Assembly: GCA_020634615.1 (NCBI GenBank)
Contig: JACKBI010000001.1
Span: 558,001-622,000 of the forward strand
DNA: 64,000 bases
From: Anaerolineales bacterium
GTDB lineage: Bacteria > Chloroflexota > Anaerolineae > JAAEKA01
Direction: 5' to 3'
A program made the translations under genes and the position numbers. Positions 26,801-35,350 of the stretch are shown here, in pieces (positions within the stretch are counted from its first letter, which is position 1; the number at the start of each line of letters is the position of its first letter). Under the pieces are notes generated by a model. The model saw nothing but the letters and a program-made list of their open reading frames with translations, searched no databases and had not been told where the DNA came from.

Positions 26801-27325
26801 CGCCGTGCTGCCAATGGTTGCCATGACCAAACCGGTGTGGATTCCGACGCGCAGCCGAAGCGGATTTTCAATGAGTGAAGCATGCTGGGGCTTTTCAGGC
26901 GTGTTCGCCGGTGTTTTGTTCAGTGCTGCCACCGCCTGTTGAATGGCCAGGCCGGCCAGGACAGCTCGCCTGGCATCGTCCTCGTGAGCTATGGGAACGC
27001 CAAAAACTGCCACCACGGCGTCGCCGATGTATTTCTCAACCGCACCACCATAGCCGGTGATGACCGGGGTAACGGCATCGAAGTACATTCTTTGGATCTG
27101 ACGCAGGTCCTCGGGATCGAGTTGTTCGCCGATCTCCGTCCAACCCTCGATATCGGCGAAGAGAACGGTGACCAGCTTGCGTTGTTCTGCCGGACGCGCT
27201 GAACTGATCGCTGCCATTGTGTCACGCATGACGGCGATCGAGGCATCCACCACAGCGCTGCCCAAGCTCTCTCGTTGAGCTTCCAGCACCGCTATTGCAT
27301 GTTCCAACGCTCCACGTTCTGTCAC
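23867..27325 (-). CDS. Class III cyclase-AAA ATPase-TPR protein (module B)
   Basis: A 1152-residue protein from a GTG start with a GGGAGG ribosome site; an ATG 36 bases upstream is less well placed. The cyclase domain (about 45-235) has both metal aspartates (FADIEGWT and KYIGDAV) and VTGDAVNLAARLQ, so it should be active. The AAA/STAND module has GDAGIGKSRL and the variant Walker B IICEELEWAD. The C-terminal half is TPR-like helical repeats (for example ALAYARRCIWLYGDL). It shares the first 700 or so residues with the module A cyclase but lacks the OppA-like domain. Upstream is an 18-base palindrome that may be its operator. Downstream lie the RAM-like, crp and leader-peptide genes. Confidence 0.88.
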   Translation of the reverse strand: MTERGALEHAIAVLEAQRESLGSAVVDASIAVMRDTMAAISSARPAEQRKLVTVLFADIEGWTEIGEQLDPEDLRQIQRMYFDAVTPVITGYGGAVEKYIGDAVVAVFGVPIAHEDDARRAVLAGLAIQQAVAALNKTPANTPEKPQHASLIENPLRLRVGIHTGLVMATIGSTAHDFLVTGDAVNLAARLQSAAVHGTVIISRETQSLIADEFMLEELLPLHVKGVSEPVAAYRVLGVVEPSATPRKIGGRSDTIVGRQSELAVLQQAIARLETGSGSVAMIIGDAGIGKSRLVEEAFREPAKQTIDLLWGRCLSYGKAIPYHLWLELLRGTAKIPVDAPNEIVDARLRAWINQYCPDDCDEIYQALARLLALTRATSWELGEPATIDSQLFKSGMFRAIETLVRNHTARKPLAIICEELEWADPSSVELLEHLAWLTDEIPLMLICILRPETSQPIWKLVGKLTAAYQQQQTCLWLQPLSAAHSEQLVANLLGGELPADSPAARGRTARSQKLLWRILGRAEGNPFFLEEAVRALFQSGALTIDTVSGQVRLRPTDENLSIPETIQSVLGARIDSLQILVRRTLQVAAVIGRDFSPAVLAMILPEETALDQHIQLLLDQDFIAELDGAAEQEYRFTHALVREVAYNGLLRTERRRYHRQVAEAFEALSQASDRNVEMLAFHWQESGEPMRAAGYLVQSGDRARRLGASVEATTHFHKAMELIGGAEDSSAPIRPYLLHERLGDVYLENLSDQDQARIHYTAFLAAASAPLDRARGARKLASIDMLQGDLLEAEATLERALATLSDLQTDPELNRVRCALAYLCVSRGDLLRACLLARQSIRLARSIDDTRGMADAYRIRDIIADREGNPRLALAYARRCIWLYGDLKDLPRLVQANNNAADSCRQLGQLNRASNYLQTGLEIAQRIGDTRDQALLMVTQAELLLDQGRSDEAIGRLLEALPLAQTSGVLARIIQTHHILGEAFEHQGRLEDAQKHLETARALCMETHHGRFIADILLALAHLAATSGDFGGSANYIDQALEVAGPEPPPSIGLESLRVRGYLALCRQQWHDAVDLLEESLLPADTREPVPQRAHAHHLLAQAYAGRQEEGDLALARPHLKAARAAYRRIGATAHLVLLDKTANGVIRVSL

Positions 27326-27458
27326 CCACCGACCTCCCAGAACTACCACTATTGACCACACCGGATGCGGTCATCATCGTGTGTGCGATTGATTGCGATG
27401 TTTGCACCGTTGTGGCGCACATCCCCGGCGACTCGCACCCCGTATCTAAATTCAACGA

Positions 27459-27476
27459 AGTAAAACGCGTTTTACT
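27459..27476. promoter_or_regulatory. 18-base perfect palindrome upstream of cyclase B
   Basis: AGTAAAACGCGTTTTACT is self-complementary over all 18 bases, within the 387-base gap (27326-27712) that precedes the cyclase B gene. It lies about 135 bases before the GTG start. It looks like a dimeric repressor operator. Apart from this and the hairpin at 27658-27703, I see no gene or other element in the gap. Confidence 0.5.
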
Positions 27477-27657
27477 GCAAGAATCCCCGTACTATTCTTT
27501 CAAGAGTCACGGATAACCGGTCCGCTTCGTGCCATGGCGGAATGCGAGCCCGGCACTTCATCATTGATTTTCACCATCCCCTTTTCGACTGCAAAGCATG
27601 TCGCGTTGTGAGAACGGAACATTCAGTTCGGGTCGCCGGCCGCGGCCCGTCTCGCGC

Positions 27658-27703
27658 ATTACCAGGACCGACAGTCGTTTCAGAAGCTGCCGGTCCTGGC
27701 AAT
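27658..27703 (-). terminator. Hairpin after the STAS gene
   Basis: Arms 27658-27670 and 27691-27703 match at 12 of 13 positions, with CCAGGACCG/CGGTCCTGG perfect in the core. It lies 10 bases after the STAS stop and would end that transcript before cyclase B. There is no T-tract. Confidence 0.55.
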
Positions 27704-27712
27704 GCCGGCTGT

Positions 27713-28057
27713 TTACCAGGCGCCGACGGCCTCTTCAGGCGTCGCGAAGGTCCTGAACATCTCTGACAGGCCGGCCAGCTTCAGGACATCCTGGATGCGC
27801 TGTGACGGCGACGCCAGGAAGACATCACCGCGGTTGAATCGTTTGACTTCTTTTTGCGTTCCGACGAGCACCCGCAGGAAGCCGCTGCTGATGTACTCGA
27901 CGTCGGTCATGTCCAGGACGAGGTGATAATGGTTGAGGTCCATGGAGTACCTCAGCGCGTCGCCTACTTCCTGGGAGCGGCTGCTGTCGAAACGACCCGA
28001 AAGCTTGTACAGGTCACAGCGCTTCAACTCGGTGCGGACGATTTGGTGGTCGGACAT
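27713..28057 (-). CDS. STAS-domain anti-sigma factor antagonist
   Basis: A 114-residue single STAS domain, the SpoIIAA/RsbV fold. The phosphorylatable serine lies in MTDVEYISSGFLRVLVG, equivalent to the DSSGL loop of the family. Such proteins bind an anti-sigma kinase when dephosphorylated. The gene is downstream of a PP2C/RsbU-like phosphatase on the same strand, its natural activator. No anti-sigma kinase gene is nearby. A GAGAG ribosome site precedes the ATG, and a small hairpin (28100-28119) lies in the leader. A perfect Crp consensus lies about 225 bases upstream. Confidence 0.9.
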   Translation of the reverse strand: MSDHQIVRTELKRCDLYKLSGRFDSSRSQEVGDALRYSMDLNHYHLVLDMTDVEYISSGFLRVLVGTQKEVKRFNRGDVFLASPSQRIQDVLKLAGLSEMFRTFATPEEAVGAW

Positions 28058-28246
28058 GAGCTCTCTCCTGATTGGTGATGCACAAAGATAGCTGGCTCAG
28101 CGCGCTGGCTACAGCGCGCCGATTCTATCACTGATAATGCAGTTGGAGTCTCGATATGACCGGCCAACTGCGCAATTTCAGCTTGTTCCGGATCGCGTAT
28201 GTGCGCGTCCCGCAGAACGTCCATAGCATAACGCATTTTCGCCGCG

Positions 28247-28290
28247 ATTACAATGAGCTATGTCACAGGTTCGCTGTGACCTGTTTCACA
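28247..28290 (-). promoter_or_regulatory. Perfect Crp consensus and -10 upstream of the STAS gene
   Basis: TGTGA-N6-TCACA matches the consensus at every fixed base (28275-28290; the site is symmetrical). On the minus strand TGTAAT at 28247-28252 lies 22 bases beyond it, giving a class II-like geometry with a start near 28240. The leader to the STAS ATG would be about 180 bases. A second half-site pair (GTCACAG/CTGTGAC, 28262-28280) overlaps it. Confidence 0.6.
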
Positions 28291-28307
28291 GTTTTGTATT
28301 GTTCGCG

Positions 28308-29546
28308 CTAGCCGGTTGAGTTGACGATGACCAGCGTGAAATCGTCGAACTGGGGCGTGGAGTCCTCGTAGACTTTGACTGCATTGAACACAGCGTGACA
28401 GAGCTTTTGAGCATCACTGTCGCGCAGATTGGGCACGAGGTTGTGCAGTCGCTCAACGCCAAACGGCTGTTCCTGGCGGTTGATGGCATCGGTAACGCCG
28501 TCGCTGTTGAGCACCAGCCGGCCGCCCGGCGGGATCGCGATGCATTGCTCGTCCAGCGCAGGATCGGGCAGCAATGCCAGCGGCTGGCCGCGGCTGACCG
28601 GCACAGCGACCGTCGCTCCGGACCGGTCGTACACCAGTGGCAGTTCGTGGCCGGCGCGCGCGTACAGAAAATCACCGCTGGTCGTGTCCAGAATGCCGTA
28701 GAGCACCGTGACGAACATACCGCTTTCGTTCATGTCCAGCAGGTGGTAATTCACGCGTCGCAGCGCCTCGGGCGGTGACACGCCGCGGCTGGCCTCCGCG
28801 CGAATCAGGCTGCGGGTCAGGGCCATGAACAGTGCCGCCGACATTCCCTTGTCGGAGACATCAGCCACCACAATGCCGATCCTGCCCGCCCCAAGATCCA
28901 TGAAGTCGTAGAAGTCGCCGCCCACGGCCTGCGCGGGCGTCATCATCGCGCCAAAGTCATAGCCCGCTGCGACAGGCAGTTCCCGCGGCAGCATGCTCTG
29001 CTGCAAATCATGGGCCAGTTGCAACTCCCGTTCCAGCCGCTCTTTCTCGATGATCTGCGCTTGCGCCTCCTGCAATGCGCGGTAGGCAGTCTCCAGCTCG
29101 CTGTTCTTCTGGCGCAGGTCACGGATGGTAGAGTCGTTTGCCTCACGCAGCCGCCGGCTGAGGGTTTCCATGAGCTCCGCGGCAACGTGGGGCTGGTGCG
29201 CCAGCAGCGCATCGAACTCAGCACGCCCCAGGGAAGCGATCTCGACATCGGTCAAAGCCCGCACAGTGGCAGACCGGATGCTGCCAGGCTCCAGCAACAC
29301 CAACTCACCCACGAAGTTGCCCGGCCCCATCCGTCGCACCAGCCATTCCTCAGCGGTGTTCAGCGCCTTGATCACCTCGATGGTGCCTTCCCGGACGATG
29401 CACAAGGAGTCGCCCGGCTCGCCTTCCTGGTAGATCACCGACCCGGCAGGCCAGCGTGATATCGGCATGGCCGCCGTGATCTCATCCAGTGCGCCATCAG
29501 AAAGCGCTGCAAACAATGCCACGTCGCGCATGTTGATTGCACTCAT
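28308..29546 (-). CDS. cNMP-binding domain fused to PP2C (RsbU/SpoIIE-like) phosphatase
   Basis: A 412-residue signalling protein. An N-terminal cyclic-nucleotide-binding domain (about 8-125) has FVGELVLLEPGSIRSATVRA as its phosphate-binding cassette. A coiled coil (about 135-185) leads into a PP2C-type SpoIIE domain (about 190-410), with metal-binding motifs GGDFYDF, VADVSDKGMSAALFM and LLNSDGVTDAIN-like VLNSDGVTDA. It should dephosphorylate a STAS antagonist in response to a cyclic nucleotide, and the STAS gene is next on the same strand. The ATG is one base from the stop of the upstream glycosyltransferase, so translation is coupled. It links the cAMP modules to a partner-switching pathway. 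Confidence 0.9.
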   Translation of the reverse strand: MSAINMRDVALFAALSDGALDEITAAMPISRWPAGSVIYQEGEPGDSLCIVREGTIEVIKALNTAEEWLVRRMGPGNFVGELVLLEPGSIRSATVRALTDVEIASLGRAEFDALLAHQPHVAAELMETLSRRLREANDSTIRDLRQKNSELETAYRALQEAQAQIIEKERLERELQLAHDLQQSMLPRELPVAAGYDFGAMMTPAQAVGGDFYDFMDLGAGRIGIVVADVSDKGMSAALFMALTRSLIRAEASRGVSPPEALRRVNYHLLDMNESGMFVTVLYGILDTTSGDFLYARAGHELPLVYDRSGATVAVPVSRGQPLALLPDPALDEQCIAIPPGGRLVLNSDGVTDAINRQEQPFGVERLHNLVPNLRDSDAQKLCHAVFNAVKVYEDSTPQFDDFTLVIVNSTG

Positions 29547-29547
29547 G

Positions 29548-30519
29548 TTACCCTGCCTGGTCCGTTGGCTCGATCAGAAGTGCTGTGATTCGTTGCATGG
29601 GTACCGACCTTGCTGCCTGGATGCGTTGGCGGCTCTTGCGTTCAGCGGGCAGGCGGATCAACCCGGTAAGCTGGCCGCGCAGTCTGGCGCGCGCCGCGGC
29701 GCCGCGCCAGTTACGCAGGGCATCGACCGCGATGCGCACCTGCGCGGCGACAAGGGCTCGCCAGTGCCGGCGCAACAACGCGCCCGGCCAGTTGCGCGCG
29801 ATGACCAGAATCGTGTTGCGGCCCACGTAGTAGCTGGCCAGTCCGCCGCCGCCGGTCGCGCTCACCTTGTGGTAGACGCGTGCCTCAGGGATGTAAACCG
29901 CTTCCCATCCCAGCAGTTGCAGTCGCCACGCCAGATCCACGTCCTCCATGTACATGAACAGCGATGGGTCAAAGCCGCCGGCCTGCTGCCAGGCTTCACG
30001 ACGGTAGGCGGCCGCACCGCCACAGGCGCCGAACACTTGCTGCTGGCTGTCGTACTGTCCGTCGTCTCGTTCCCACACGCCGCGATTGCGCGGAATGCCA
30101 TCGACGCCCATCATATCGCCGGTGGTGTGCAAGTGGTCGCGCTGGTCGAACAGCAGCATCTTGCTGGCCGCGGAGCCGGCTGCCGGATGGGCCAGCAGCC
30201 CCTCAACCAGCGCTTGCAGCCAGCCAGGTTCCGCCTCCGTATCGTTGTTCAGCAGCACCAGCACCTGCCCGCGGGCCGCTTCGACGCCCGCGTTGCAGGC
30301 GGCGATGAAACCGCTGTTGCGCGCCAGTTGAACAACCCGCACGTCTGGGAAATTCTCAGCCACGAATGATGCCGAGCCGTCGCTCGATGCGTCATCGACC
30401 ACGATGGTTTCGAAACGTTCAGCCGGCCACGTTTGCCGTTGCAGTGCAGGCAGACACCCGGCCAGCAGATGCTTGCCATTGTAGTTGGGAATGATGACGG
30501 AGGCGACAGGTGCGGGCAT
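29548..30519 (-). CDS. Family 2 glycosyltransferase
   Basis: A 323-residue GT2 enzyme with a GT-A fold. The nucleotide-sugar motifs are visible: VSVIIPNYNG-like VASVIIPNYNG at the start, VVDDASSDGS, LLNNDTEAEPGWL (the DxD-like metal site), and FDPSLFMYMEDVDLAWR near 200. This pattern is common in rhamnosyltransferase-like family members that decorate surface polysaccharide. A dTDP-rhamnose synthesis gene lies just upstream, which supports a rhamnosyl substrate by context only. The C-terminus is basic and may associate with the membrane. Its stop abuts the PP2C phosphatase gene. Confidence 0.88.
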   Translation of the reverse strand: MPAPVASVIIPNYNGKHLLAGCLPALQRQTWPAERFETIVVDDASSDGSASFVAENFPDVRVVQLARNSGFIAACNAGVEAARGQVLVLLNNDTEAEPGWLQALVEGLLAHPAAGSAASKMLLFDQRDHLHTTGDMMGVDGIPRNRGVWERDDGQYDSQQQVFGACGGAAAYRREAWQQAGGFDPSLFMYMEDVDLAWRLQLLGWEAVYIPEARVYHKVSATGGGGLASYYVGRNTILVIARNWPGALLRRHWRALVAAQVRIAVDALRNWRGAAARARLRGQLTGLIRLPAERKSRQRIQAARSVPMQRITALLIEPTDQAG

Positions 30520-30535
30520 CGGTGATCGATAGGCA

Positions 30536-30604
30536 GTAATCAGTGATCAGTGATCGGGAGACAGTGACTCTGGTTCCGGCTACTGACCACTGATGACTGA
30601 TTAC
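30536..30604 (-). terminator. Repetitive-sequence hairpin between rmlD and the glycosyltransferase gene
   Basis: GTAATCAGTGATCAGTG at 30536-30552 pairs imperfectly with CACTGATGACTGATTAC at 30588-30604 (one mismatch). The left arm itself is a short tandem repeat of AGTGATC. It follows the rmlD stop on the minus strand and may terminate or attenuate the transcript. Confidence 0.5.
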
Positions 30605-31488
30605 TACGAAGACCGCTCCTGCTCGAAATACGCCGCCAGTGCGGCCTGCCACGAGCGAAGCTGTATTCCGAGGACGGCTGCAGCGGTGTTGAGGATGATG
30701 GCGTGGGGCGGTGGTGTGGTGCGGCGATACCACTCGGCAGAGCTGATGGGCGTCACCGGGACGTCACTTCTGCCCGCCTGGTGCAGCAGCTCGACTGCCC
30801 ATTGATGGCGGGTGCAGTAGCCGCTGTTGGTCAGGTGATAGATGCCAAAATGGCCGCTGTCGATCAGTTGCACGATGGCGGCTGCCAGGTCGGGGGCGTA
30901 GGTCGGGCTGCCAAATTCATCGGCCACGACCCGCAACTCGCCGTGTTTGTCGGCCGCGGCAATGATCTTGCTGATGAAGTTATTGCCGCCGTTGTTGTAC
31001 AGCCAGGCTGTGCGTGCGATGTAGAAGCGGCCGCCCAGCATGGTGGTCACCAGTTTCTCGGCGGCTTCCTTGCTGCGGGCGTAGACGCCGCTGCGCGCAC
31101 CGGTCGTGTCCCACTCGCGGTAGAACCGGCCCGGCTGTCCGGGGAACACTTCGTTGGTGCTGACATGCAGCAACGCGGCGCCACTGCGCTGGCAGGCTGT
31201 AGCCAGATGCTTGACGCCCAGCACGTTGACCGCATAGCAGGCGTCTTGTTTCTCTTCCGCGCCGTCCACGTCGGTCCAGGCGGCCGCGTTGATGACGACC
31301 TGCGGCCTGAAGTCGCACACCTGCTCGATGATCGCCGGCCGAGTCATGTCGATCTCGGGGTAATCCAGCGCCAGCACACTGCGTTGGTCGCCCAGACTGG
31401 CCAGCAAGGCGCTGCCAAGCTGCCCGCGATATCCGATCAGCACAACACGGTCGATGGTGTGCTGGCCCGCTGTATTTGTTTCGCTCAT
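30604..31488 (-). CDS. rmlD: dTDP-4-dehydrorhamnose reductase
   Basis: A 294-residue short-chain dehydrogenase-like enzyme for the last step of dTDP-L-rhamnose synthesis. The nucleotide-binding motif GYRGQLGSAL lies near residues 20-29. RmlD features follow: VVINAAAWTDVDGAEE, LLHVSTNEVF, and the catalytic YARSK with Tyr and Lys. No rmlA, rmlB or rmlC is in the window. I chose the ATG at 31488 although its GAGG site is close; a TTG three codons upstream would be better spaced. A glycosyltransferase follows downstream on the same strand. Confidence 0.85.
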   Translation of the reverse strand: MSETNTAGQHTIDRVVLIGYRGQLGSALLASLGDQRSVLALDYPEIDMTRPAIIEQVCDFRPQVVINAAAWTDVDGAEEKQDACYAVNVLGVKHLATACQRSGAALLHVSTNEVFPGQPGRFYREWDTTGARSGVYARSKEAAEKLVTTMLGGRFYIARTAWLYNNGGNNFISKIIAAADKHGELRVVADEFGSPTYAPDLAAAIVQLIDSGHFGIYHLTNSGYCTRHQWAVELLHQAGRSDVPVTPISSAEWYRRTTPPPHAIILNTAAAVLGIQLRSWQAALAAYFEQERSS

Positions 31489-31600
31489 ATACCTCAATCC
31501 CGCTGCCGCGCCAGTGCTCGCTGAAAGAGTCCCGGCACCGTTTTACCGTGTCGAATGACGGCGCCATTGTAACACTTTCGCCTTGAGCGGGCAACTGTCT

Positions 31601-31628
31601 TTGCCAAACTGCCGGGTGCGGCTATACT
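31601..31628 (+). promoter_or_regulatory. Sigma70-type promoter for tdh-kbl
   Basis: TTGCCA (31601-31606) and TATACT (31623-31628) are 16 bases apart. The predicted start near 31635 leaves about 69 bases before the ATG at 31704, which has an AGGAG ribosome site. Confidence 0.6.
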
Positions 31629-31703
31629 ACTTGAAAGAGCGGCAAGAGCAGCTGCCGTGCTGCGCCGAATGCGCAGTTGTAACGTTGTGTTCAGGAGAAA
31701 TGC

Positions 31704-32774
31704 ATGCCATCAAAGACGATGAAGGCTGTAGTGAAACCGGAACAAGCGCCGGGGATGACCCTGCGCGAGGTTCCGGTTCCGTCGTTTGGGCCGCGGGACG
31801 CGCTGATCAAAGTGCGCGCTACCTCTATCTGCGGCACCGACCTGCACATCTACAAATGGGACGAATGGGCGCGCAAGCGCATCAACCCGCCCATCGTGGT
31901 GGGCCATGAATTCTGCGGCCATGTGGTGGCCATCGGACGTGACGTGACCCAGGTGCGCGAGGGCGATTTTGTTTCCGCCGAGAGCCACATTGTCTGCGGC
32001 GATTGCGCCCAGTGCCGCACCGGCAACGGACACATTTGCCAGAACACAAAGATCATCGGTGTCGATCGCGACGGCTGCTGGGCTGAATACATCGCCATGC
32101 CGGCCCACAATCTGTGGGTCAACGCGCCCGACATGCCGGCCGAGATCGCGTGCATGCTGGAAAACTTCGGCAACGCGGTTCACACCGCCTTCTCCACCGA
32201 CCTGACCGCACGCAAGGTACTGATCACCGGCTGCGGCCCGGTGGGCCTCATGACTGTCGCGGTGGCCAAGGCAGCCGGGGCGCGCTCCATCTATGCCACC
32301 GACATCAGCCCGTACCGCCTGAACCTGGCATCAAGGATGGGCGCGACCCACGCGCTCAACGTCGGCGAGGTCAAGGTCGTTGATTTCATCCGCGAGGACA
32401 CCGACGGGGAAGGCGTTGACGTGTTGCTGGAGATGAGCGGCGCTTCATCGGCCATCGACCAGGGCTTTTCCGCGCTGCGCGATGGCGGCGAGGCCTCCCT
32501 GCTCGGCGTCGCGCCCGGTGTGATCGGCTTCGACATCAACAGCCACATCATCTTCAAGGGCGCGACGGTGCGCGGCATCTTCGGGCGCAAGTTGTGGGAC
32601 ACCTGGTACCGCATGCGCGGCCTGCTTAACTCGGGCGCGGTCGATCTCAGCCCGCTAGTCACCCATCGCTTCACGCTGGATCAGTGGAAGGATGCCGTCC
32701 AGGTCATGAACAGCGGCGCCAGCGGCAAGGTCGTGATGTTTGTGGATGGAGAGGAAGGGAACGAGGGGAAATGA
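31704..32774 (+). CDS. tdh: L-threonine 3-dehydrogenase
   Basis: A 356-residue zinc-dependent medium-chain dehydrogenase that oxidises threonine to 2-amino-3-ketobutyrate with NAD+. Catalytic zinc ligands are Cys43 (SICGTDLHIY) and His68-Glu69 (GHEFCGH). The structural zinc site has the four cysteines CGDCAQCRTGNGHIC. The Rossmann motif is GCGPVGLMTVAVAK. SICGTDLHIYKWDEWA is typical of Tdh, in contrast to sorbitol dehydrogenase. The next gene encodes the enzyme that uses its product, so the two make the threonine-to-glycine pathway. Confidence 0.93.
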   Translation: MPSKTMKAVVKPEQAPGMTLREVPVPSFGPRDALIKVRATSICGTDLHIYKWDEWARKRINPPIVVGHEFCGHVVAIGRDVTQVREGDFVSAESHIVCGDCAQCRTGNGHICQNTKIIGVDRDGCWAEYIAMPAHNLWVNAPDMPAEIACMLENFGNAVHTAFSTDLTARKVLITGCGPVGLMTVAVAKAAGARSIYATDISPYRLNLASRMGATHALNVGEVKVVDFIREDTDGEGVDVLLEMSGASSAIDQGFSALRDGGEASLLGVAPGVIGFDINSHIIFKGATVRGIFGRKLWDTWYRMRGLLNSGAVDLSPLVTHRFTLDQWKDAVQVMNSGASGKVVMFVDGEEGNEGK

Positions 32775-32907
32775 GGCAACTCGTGGAAATCGGACCTGAC
32801 ACGGTACGGCATGGCGGCGATCAGGCTGTGTTCCGACTGGCCATCTGACCAGCTCCGGAGCGTTCTTGGGCGGTGGCCGCAGGCGGCAGCACACACAGGA
32901 GAAAGCA

Positions 32908-34104
<1,197 letters not shown>

Positions 34105-34146
34105 CATCGTTGCGCTGGATCTTATGTCCAGTAAACCAGAAGACTA

Positions 34147-34211
34147 GCCACGAATTACCCGAAGGGCACCAATCCACCTGCGAGATGCGTCGCATTCGTG
34201 TAATTCGTGGC
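34147..34211. repeat. 12-base inverted repeat after kbl
   Basis: GCCACGAATTAC (34147-34158) and GTAATTCGTGGC (34200-34211) are perfect inverted repeats with a 41-base loop. The right arm is preceded by another ATTCGTG. It lies between convergent genes and is a possible terminator or intergenic repeat. Confidence 0.55.
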
Positions 34212-34228
34212 ATTGTCTGGATTGACTG

Positions 34229-34981
34229 TCACCCGGCGTGCGCAGCGACGAACGCCGCGCACAACTCCCATACCTGCTCGCGCTGGGCGTCGTCGGTGAG
34301 GATGTGGTTGCTGCCGTCGATCCAGACCATGCGCTTGTCCTCGCTTCCCAGCATGTCATAGATCAACGGCATGTTGGACGGCGGTACGCGCCGGTCCTGG
34401 TAGCTGTGGATCAGCAGTGCGGGCACTCGCACGTCCGCCAAATCGTCGCGCAGGTGACGCAGGAAGTTGGCCAGTTGCGCAGCCGCCAGCAAGGGATAAC
34501 GGTCGTAGGCCACCCGCCGCCCGGCCGCCTCGGGATCAAACCAGTCAGATTTGCTCGACTTGGGGAGAGTCGGCATCACACGGCCGATGGTCGATGCCAG
34601 GGGCAACAACGGCTCACCGACTTCCAGCGGCGCAGCCATGGCCACCACGCCGGCGACCGGCCGGTGCGCGGCCAGATGCAACGATAGCGCGCCGCCCAGT
34701 GACAGTCCCAGGACGAACACGCTGCGACAATGCGCCGCCAGCCGCCAGTAGCCGGTCTCCACGCTGGCGTACCAGTCACGCCAGGTGGTCTCGTTGAGGT
34801 CGGAAGGAGTGGTGCCGTGGCCCGCCAGCAGCACGCCGTTGACAGTCAACCCGGCCGCGGCCAGCCAACGCCCCAGCCCACTCACCTCCTGCGGTGAAGC
34901 TGTGAATCCGTGAATGAGGAGACACCCCACATCGCTACCGGGATAGAAAAACGGCTCAGCGCCGTTCTTGATGTTGATCAT
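34229..34981 (-). CDS. Alpha/beta hydrolase (carboxylesterase/lysophospholipase-like)
   Basis: A 250-residue cytosolic alpha/beta hydrolase. The oxyanion region CLLIHGFTASPQE and the nucleophile elbow GLSLGGALSL (serine around residue 100) are clear. The acid is probably in LIHSYQDRRVP and the histidine in DGSNHILTDD, completing the triad. This layout is typical of Est30-type thermophilic carboxylesterases. The ATG at 34981 has an AGGAG site, and the long upstream reading frame is unlikely to be translated because it runs through a repeat region. Confidence 0.88.
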   Translation of the reverse strand: MINIKNGAEPFFYPGSDVGCLLIHGFTASPQEVSGLGRWLAAAGLTVNGVLLAGHGTTPSDLNETTWRDWYASVETGYWRLAAHCRSVFVLGLSLGGALSLHLAAHRPVAGVVAMAAPLEVGEPLLPLASTIGRVMPTLPKSSKSDWFDPEAAGRRVAYDRYPLLAAAQLANFLRHLRDDLADVRVPALLIHSYQDRRVPPSNMPLIYDMLGSEDKRMVWIDGSNHILTDDAQREQVWELCAAFVAAHAG

Positions 34982-35044
34982 GCATGACTCCTGTCCCGCC
35001 GAAGCGCCCCTGGTGACCGCGTTCTGTGGCGTGCGTACCCTGCT

Positions 35045-35195
35045 CTGAGAATCGCTGCTCACCGCTCGGACCGGTCTCTCACCGTGCCCCGCTGTTTTCA
35101 TCCATCGGGGTGCTGGCAGGACGGCGAGGTGGCTGCCCTGAGAGTCGTTGCTCGCCGCTCGGGCCGGTCTCAGACCGTGCCCCAATGTTTTTATC
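35045..35195. repeat. 58-base direct repeat pair in a 369-base intergenic region
   Basis: Two 58-base copies (35045-35102 and 35138-35195) share CTGAGA-x-TCG, GCTCGG-x-CCGGTCTC and ACCGTGCCCC and lie 93 bases apart. They fill part of the 34982-35350 gap between two minus-strand genes. I see no coding or terminator signal in the remainder. Confidence 0.65.
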
Positions 35196-35350
35196 GACGG
35201 AAGTGCCGGACCCGACCGACCGGGCGCCTGACATGAAACGCGCACGTCGGGTCATTGCCAGTTTCCAGGCAGGCCCGGCGAAGCAATCTCTCCACCACTT
35301 CAGAGCGATTGCTTCACCGGTGACCGTCTTCCAGCAGTGACGGGCGCTGG

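Noticed and set aside
28024..28236. A 70-codon open frame upstream of STAS, starting near the predicted Crp-dependent start
   Set aside because: No ribosome site, no family resemblance, and its 3' end overlaps the STAS start; probably untranslated leader.
34982..35245. N-terminal extension of the alpha/beta hydrolase (longest open frame starts at 35245)
   Set aside because: The extension runs through the direct repeat region and has no domain; the ATG at 34981 has a good AGGAG site.
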